DNA of 64,000 nucleotides. Source: Halobacillus fulvus (GTDB lineage Bacteria > Bacillota > Bacilli > Bacillales > Halobacillaceae). Below the pieces are notes generated by a model that ran no database searches, was not told where the DNA came from, and saw only the letters and a list, made by a program, of their open reading frames with translations. This document shows, in pieces, positions 60,805-64,000 of the stretch. Position 1 is the first letter of the stretch. Each line of letters starts with the position of its first letter. The position numbers and the translations under genes were made by a program. Where the stretch lies: positions 1-64,000 of the forward strand of contig SCFO01000004.1 of the NCBI GenBank assembly GCA_004078665.1, read 5' to 3'.

Positions 60805-62634
60805 CTAAAGCTTCACTTTGTAATGTTCCATCCAGTAATTGATCTGACAAAGATAGGCGATCAGCTGTGGTCCTGTCATGAGCTGACCAAACCATGGAGT
60901 ATCGATGGCCTGCCCTTCAGAATCATTGAGCTCTTTTACACGATCACGGTCAAAAAGACGGAACATCGGGGCATTGGGATCTGCAATGATTTCGTCCATC
61001 CAGTCACACACTGCTTTCGTATAATCAGGGTGAAACGTTTTCGGGTACGGATTCTTCTTCCGGAACAGGACCCGGTCAGGCAATAGCCCTCTCAAGGCTT
61101 CCCGGAGCAACCCTTTTTCCTGGTCACCGTAATGCTTCATTTCCCAAGGAATATTATAGACATATTCGACAAGACGATGGTCACTGAAGGGAACCCTGAC
61201 CTCAAGGCTCGCCCCCATGCTCATCCGGTCTTTCCTTTCGAGCAGTGTCTGCATGAACCAGTTCATATTCAAATACGACATTTGACGGTGCTTCGTTGCG
61301 GCTTCATTTTCACCCTGAAGGGTCGGGGTTTCATCGATCGTCTTCTGGTACCTTTCGAGCATATACGTTTCGATGTTCCCTTTCCATTCGTCACGAATCA
61401 GCGACGTTCTTTCTGTCAGCGATCGGATCCACGGAAATCCTTTTCTTTCCTGGTCCTCTTTCCGGTAAAACCATGGATAGCCACCAAAAATTTCGTCTGC
61501 ACACTCCCCCGATAAACCTACCGTCACTTGCTCCTTGATCTTTTCACAAAACCAAAGCAGAGAAGAATCGACATCCGCCATGCCTGGCAAATCGCGGAGT
61601 TCGACTGCACGCTTCAGCCGGTCCACTAAATCCTCTGTTCCGGCTTTCATGACTGAATGGTCGGTCTGATGCTGATCGCTTACGAGTTCAATAAATGTTT
61701 CATCACGGTCGGGTTGAAAAGCATTTTTCTTAAAATATTTTTCCTGATCTTTATAATCGATGGAGAATGTTTTAAGCGTTCCTTTTCCTTCTTGCTTATA
61801 TTTTTGTGCCGCCACAGACGTGATGGCACTGGAATCTACCCCGCCTGATAAAAACGTACCCAGTTGGACGTCCGATACGAGCTGACGCTGACACGCGTCG
61901 ATGAACAGCCGTCTAACTTCTGCAACCGTTTCATCCCAGTTATGCACGTGGCGCGCTGCTTTGACATCCCAATACCTTTCGACCGTCCAACTTCCTTTTT
62001 CCCAGAAAGCACGATGACCTGGCCGTACTTCATGAATATCTTTAAAAATCCCATGTCCCGGACTCCTTGAAGGCCCGAGGGCGAGCAATTCTTGAACTCC
62101 TGTTGGACTCAGTTCAGGCTCTACTCCAGGGTGTGCCAGAATCGCTTTTATTTCAGAGGCAAACAACACATGATCCGAATGCTGTTTGTAAAAAAGCGGC
62201 TTGACCCCAAGGCGGTCTCGAGCTAAAAAGAGACGTTCCTTTTTTTGTTCCCATATTGCGAACGCAAAAATGCCATTAAAGTGTTCGACACACGCTGCTC
62301 CCCACTCCATATAGCTCACAAGGACGACTTCTGTATCTGAATGAGATCCGAACGTCCAGCCTTTGTTCTTCAGCTTGAGTCGAATGTCTTCTGTATTATA
62401 CAGCTCCCCGTTGTAGCAAAGGATAAAGGTTTCTCCACCTGAGGTGCGAATCATCGGCTGTTTTCCTCCGGCAGGGTCCACAACGATGAGGCGTTGATGA
62501 CCGAGCGCCGCCGGTCCATCGATCCACTTCTGATAATCATCCGGGCCACGGTGCTTTAGAGTGCCAGCCATTTCATCGAGCACGGGTTCCTGATTTTGCG
62601 CACCCTTTTCAATCCATCCTACAATCCCACACAT
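60805..62634 (-). CDS. asnO: Asparagine synthase (glutamine-hydrolysing), AsnO type
   Basis: 609 aa. Cys2 (MCGIVGWIE) is the Ntn glutaminase nucleophile; RGPDDYQ and CYNGELYN follow. The synthetase half carries the pyrophosphate loop LSGGVDSSAI and the LSGECADEIFGGY motif. Of the three B. subtilis paralogues it resembles AsnO (YisO), since yisL is its neighbour. AsnO affects sporulation in B. subtilis. ATG follows GGTGAGGGTGA. Confidence 0.9.
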   Translation of the reverse strand: MCGIVGWIEKGAQNQEPVLDEMAGTLKHRGPDDYQKWIDGPAALGHQRLIVVDPAGGKQPMIRTSGGETFILCYNGELYNTEDIRLKLKNKGWTFGSHSDTEVVLVSYMEWGAACVEHFNGIFAFAIWEQKKERLFLARDRLGVKPLFYKQHSDHVLFASEIKAILAHPGVEPELSPTGVQELLALGPSRSPGHGIFKDIHEVRPGHRAFWEKGSWTVERYWDVKAARHVHNWDETVAEVRRLFIDACQRQLVSDVQLGTFLSGGVDSSAITSVAAQKYKQEGKGTLKTFSIDYKDQEKYFKKNAFQPDRDETFIELVSDQHQTDHSVMKAGTEDLVDRLKRAVELRDLPGMADVDSSLLWFCEKIKEQVTVGLSGECADEIFGGYPWFYRKEDQERKGFPWIRSLTERTSLIRDEWKGNIETYMLERYQKTIDETPTLQGENEAATKHRQMSYLNMNWFMQTLLERKDRMSMGASLEVRVPFSDHRLVEYVYNIPWEMKHYGDQEKGLLREALRGLLPDRVLFRKKNPYPKTFHPDYTKAVCDWMDEIIADPNAPMFRLFDRDRVKELNDSEGQAIDTPWFGQLMTGPQLIAYLCQINYWMEHYKVKL

Positions 62635-62738
62635 TCACCCTCACCATCCTTAATCTAAAGAATGCCGGTTTTTCAAAGGCATTATAGCTTAAGATATGAG
62701 AAAAAAAAGAAATTGATGAAAAAAAATCAACTTTTGTA

Positions 62739-62788
62739 TTGACAAGTTAAGTGAGAATCATTATCATTTTAATTGATAATAGTTATCA
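62739..62788 (+). promoter_or_regulatory. Promoter with two adjacent Fur boxes
   Basis: TTGACA (62739-62744), 17 nt, TATCAT (62762-62767). Two 7-1-7 Fur boxes (TGATAATNATTATCA) lie in tandem: TGAGAATCATTATCA (62752-62766) over the -10 and TGATAATAGTTATCA (62774-62788) over the start, each one mismatch off consensus. Strong iron repression is predicted. The promoter points toward the sRNA gene and not to asnO. Confidence 0.85.
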
Positions 62789-62888
62789 ATCCGTTACCCC
62801 CCAAATAACGGAGCAACCATTACGTGTAGTTGACCCCCCTAGATTATAAAAAACGCTGCATGCCTTCTGGCATGCAGCGTTTCTTTTT
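62775..62888 (+). ncRNA. Candidate Fur-controlled C-rich small RNA (FsrA-like)
   Basis: From the Fur-box promoter, transcription should start near 62775 and stop at a strong terminator (AAACGCTGCATGCC TTCT GGCATGCAGCGTTT, then CTTTTT) at 62851-62888, giving about 113 nt. There is no reading frame with a start signal. The 5' hairpin CCGTTA (62791-62796) / TAACGG (62806-62811) presents CCCCCCAAA in its loop, and a second unpaired C6 run lies at 62834-62839. The B. subtilis iron-sparing sRNA FsrA is likewise Fur-controlled, short and C-rich, pairing with G-rich ribosome-binding sites. Homology to FsrA is not established. Confidence 0.8.
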
Positions 62889-63246
62889 AGGCCGGAAGGA
62901 TTCCTAGCGGTAGGAAACCGAAGCCCATGATGATTGTGATAATTGCCGCAATCAGCAGCTGAGCCCACCAGATACCGGCCGGCTTTTTCTTTTTATACTT
63001 GACGGCAACCATTTCCATAGCTGCAATCGTCCATAATCCAAGAATTAATTTGAAAATGACGCCTGGTCCATAATTCGTATAAATCGCGAACAAAGATCCG
63101 CCAGAGTATAGAATTAATAAATAGTCCGCTCGTAAAATCATGTGAGAGATTTTAGCTGCTTTTTCATTTCCTTTACGTGTGAATGTCGTTACTAATCCAA
63201 CGAGCACAAACGCGATTACCCATGAGGTAATATGTAAGTGTGTCAT
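62887..63246 (-). CDS. yisL: YisL membrane protein (DUF1516)
   Basis: 119 aa with four transmembrane segments. MTHLHITSWVIAFVLVGL, the ILRADYLLILYSGG segment and LGLWTIAAMEMV match the DUF1516/YisL family of B. subtilis, located near asnO there too. Function unknown. ATG follows GGAGG. Its stop lies in the tail of the convergent sRNA terminator. Confidence 0.9.
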   Translation of the reverse strand: MTHLHITSWVIAFVLVGLVTTFTRKGNEKAAKISHMILRADYLLILYSGGSLFAIYTNYGPGVIFKLILGLWTIAAMEMVAVKYKKKKPAGIWWAQLLIAAIITIIMGFGFLPLGILPA

Positions 63247-63365
63247 GTAAACTTCCTCCTTTTCTTATATAACTACGGTTATCATACCATGATTGAATTA
63301 AAGATTCCCATTAAAAAGAATACCCCGATATTTTATCCGACTAGACAGAAAATTAGCAACAAACC

Positions 63366-63374
63366 TGTTATAAT
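63366..63374 (+). promoter_or_regulatory. Extended -10 promoter of rocD
   Basis: TGTTATAAT forms an extended -10 (TG-N-TATAAT) 35 nt before the rocD start, with no good -35. Confidence 0.5.
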
Positions 63375-63408
63375 GGGTAAAGATTGAAATGAAAAATGGA
63401 GGGATACG

Positions 63409-64000
63409 ATGATCGCAAGCAGTCAGCAAATCATTGATCAGACACAAGAATTTGGTGCGAAGAACTACCACCCGCTTCCAATCGTCATTGCAAAAGCGGA
63501 GGGAGTTTGGGTTGAGGATCCGGAAGGTAATCGTTTTATGGATATGTTAAGCGCTTACTCCGCTGTCAACCAGGGGCACCGTCACCCGAAAATTATTCAG
63601 GCACTTACCGATCAGGCAAGCCGGGTAACGTTAACATCCCGCGCCTTCCATAATGATCAACTAGGTCCCTGGTATGAAAAAATATGTAAAATCACGAATA
63701 AAGAAATGGCATTGCCGATGAACACAGGAGCCGAAGCTGTTGAGACTGCTATCAAAGCCGCTCGCCGCTGGGCCTATGATGTGAAAAAAGTACCGGACAA
63801 CCAGGCTGAAATCATCGCTTGTACAGGAAACTTCCATGGCCGGACGATGTCCGCCGTTTCTCTTTCTTCCGAGGAGGAATATAAACGCGGCTTCGGACCG
63901 ATGCTCCCAGGGATCAAGCTCGTTCCTTACGGTGATGCGAGTGCTCTTAGAGAAGCAATCACCGAAAATACTGCGGCCTTCCTTTTTGAACCGATCCAGG
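63409..64000 (+). CDS. rocD: Ornithine aminotransferase RocD (3' end beyond window)
   Basis: The 5' 197 codons are visible. ATG at 63409 follows TGGAGGG. It starts [20 protein letters not shown] and carries the class-III aminotransferase segments [45 protein letters not shown] and LFEPIQ. It transfers the delta-amino group of ornithine to 2-oxoglutarate in arginine/proline metabolism; the product pool also feeds osmoprotection by proline. The PLP-binding Lys lies beyond the window. Confidence 0.95.
   Translation, partial: MIASSQQIIDQTQEFGAKNYHPLPIVIAKAEGVWVEDPEGNRFMDMLSAYSAVNQGHRHPKIIQALTDQASRVTLTSRAFHNDQLGPWYEKICKITNKEMALPMNTGAEAVETAIKAARRWAYDVKKVPDNQAEIIACTGNFHGRTMSAVSLSSEEEYKRGFGPMLPGIKLVPYGDASALREAITENTAAFLFEPIQ

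Noticed and set aside
62786-62968. 60-codon minus-strand frame across the sRNA region
   Set aside because: It overlaps the sRNA terminator and the end of yisL in another frame and has no start signal.

Overview
The window reads as the chromosome of a spore-forming, moderately halophilic member of the Bacillaceae; Halobacillus or a close relative is my best guess. The reasons are strong gene-by-gene resemblance to Bacillus subtilis, spore-coat genes (CotZ, CotO, YjcA), acidic secreted and lipoproteins, roughly 43% GC by eye, and a palindromic repeat family of a type I associate with Halobacillus-like genomes. The organism name is inference. There is no phage, transposase, CRISPR array or obvious genomic island.

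Layout. 0-5 kb: small unknown genes, a repeat copy, a membrane trypsin-like protease, tRNA-Val(GAC), and the yjcH-yjcG-yjcF block. 5-11.4 kb: a DUF421 membrane protein, an MBL-fold hydrolase, a sporulation/coat cluster (yjcA, cotZ, cotO, small coat-like genes) with sigma-K-like promoters, fabI with a FapR site, and a three-gene regulator/membrane operon with its own operator. 11.4-28.2 kb: an MFS transporter behind a 9-codon leader peptide, then yjbQ, mgtE, prpE, yjbO, nadK, relQ, yjbK, yjbI, yjbH, pepF, coiA, mecA, yjbE, spx and yjbC, which keeps the B. subtilis order. 28.3-43.6 kb: a DUF4015 hydrolase, oppABCDF, T-box plus trpS, yjbA, fabF-fabH with a FapR site, med, yjaV and yjzD. 43.7-63.2 kb: uppP, molybdopterin genes moaD-moaE-mobB, the yit-type genes (yitW, yitV, yitU, yitR-like, yitT, yitS), a phosphonate-type ABC transporter, two lipoproteins, a degenerate membrane-anchored GH13 protein, asnO, a Fur-controlled candidate small RNA and yisL. 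The window ends inside rocD.

How it works together. Spx, its ClpXP adaptor YjbH and the nearby haemoglobin and NAD kinase form a redox/disulfide-stress neighbourhood. MecA, CoiA and Med tie it to competence. FabI, FabH and FabF share FapR-type operators. RelQ with NAD kinase and a pseudouridine synthase forms an overlapping operon. In the opp and phn transporter operons a hairpin sits just after the binding-protein gene, so that gene should be expressed more than the permease and ATPase genes.

The most interesting signals are (1) a Fur-box-controlled intergenic transcript of about 113 nt at 62775-62888 with two runs of six C and a terminator, resembling the iron-sparing sRNA FsrA in design; (2) a leader peptide plus ribosome-binding-site hairpin ahead of the MFS transporter at 12535-12638; (3) a long imperfect inverted-repeat element in two well-preserved and two decayed copies; (4) a GH13 protein that has lost its general acid and other active-site residues; (5) a palindromic operator between the -35 and -10 of the small HTH/membrane operon.
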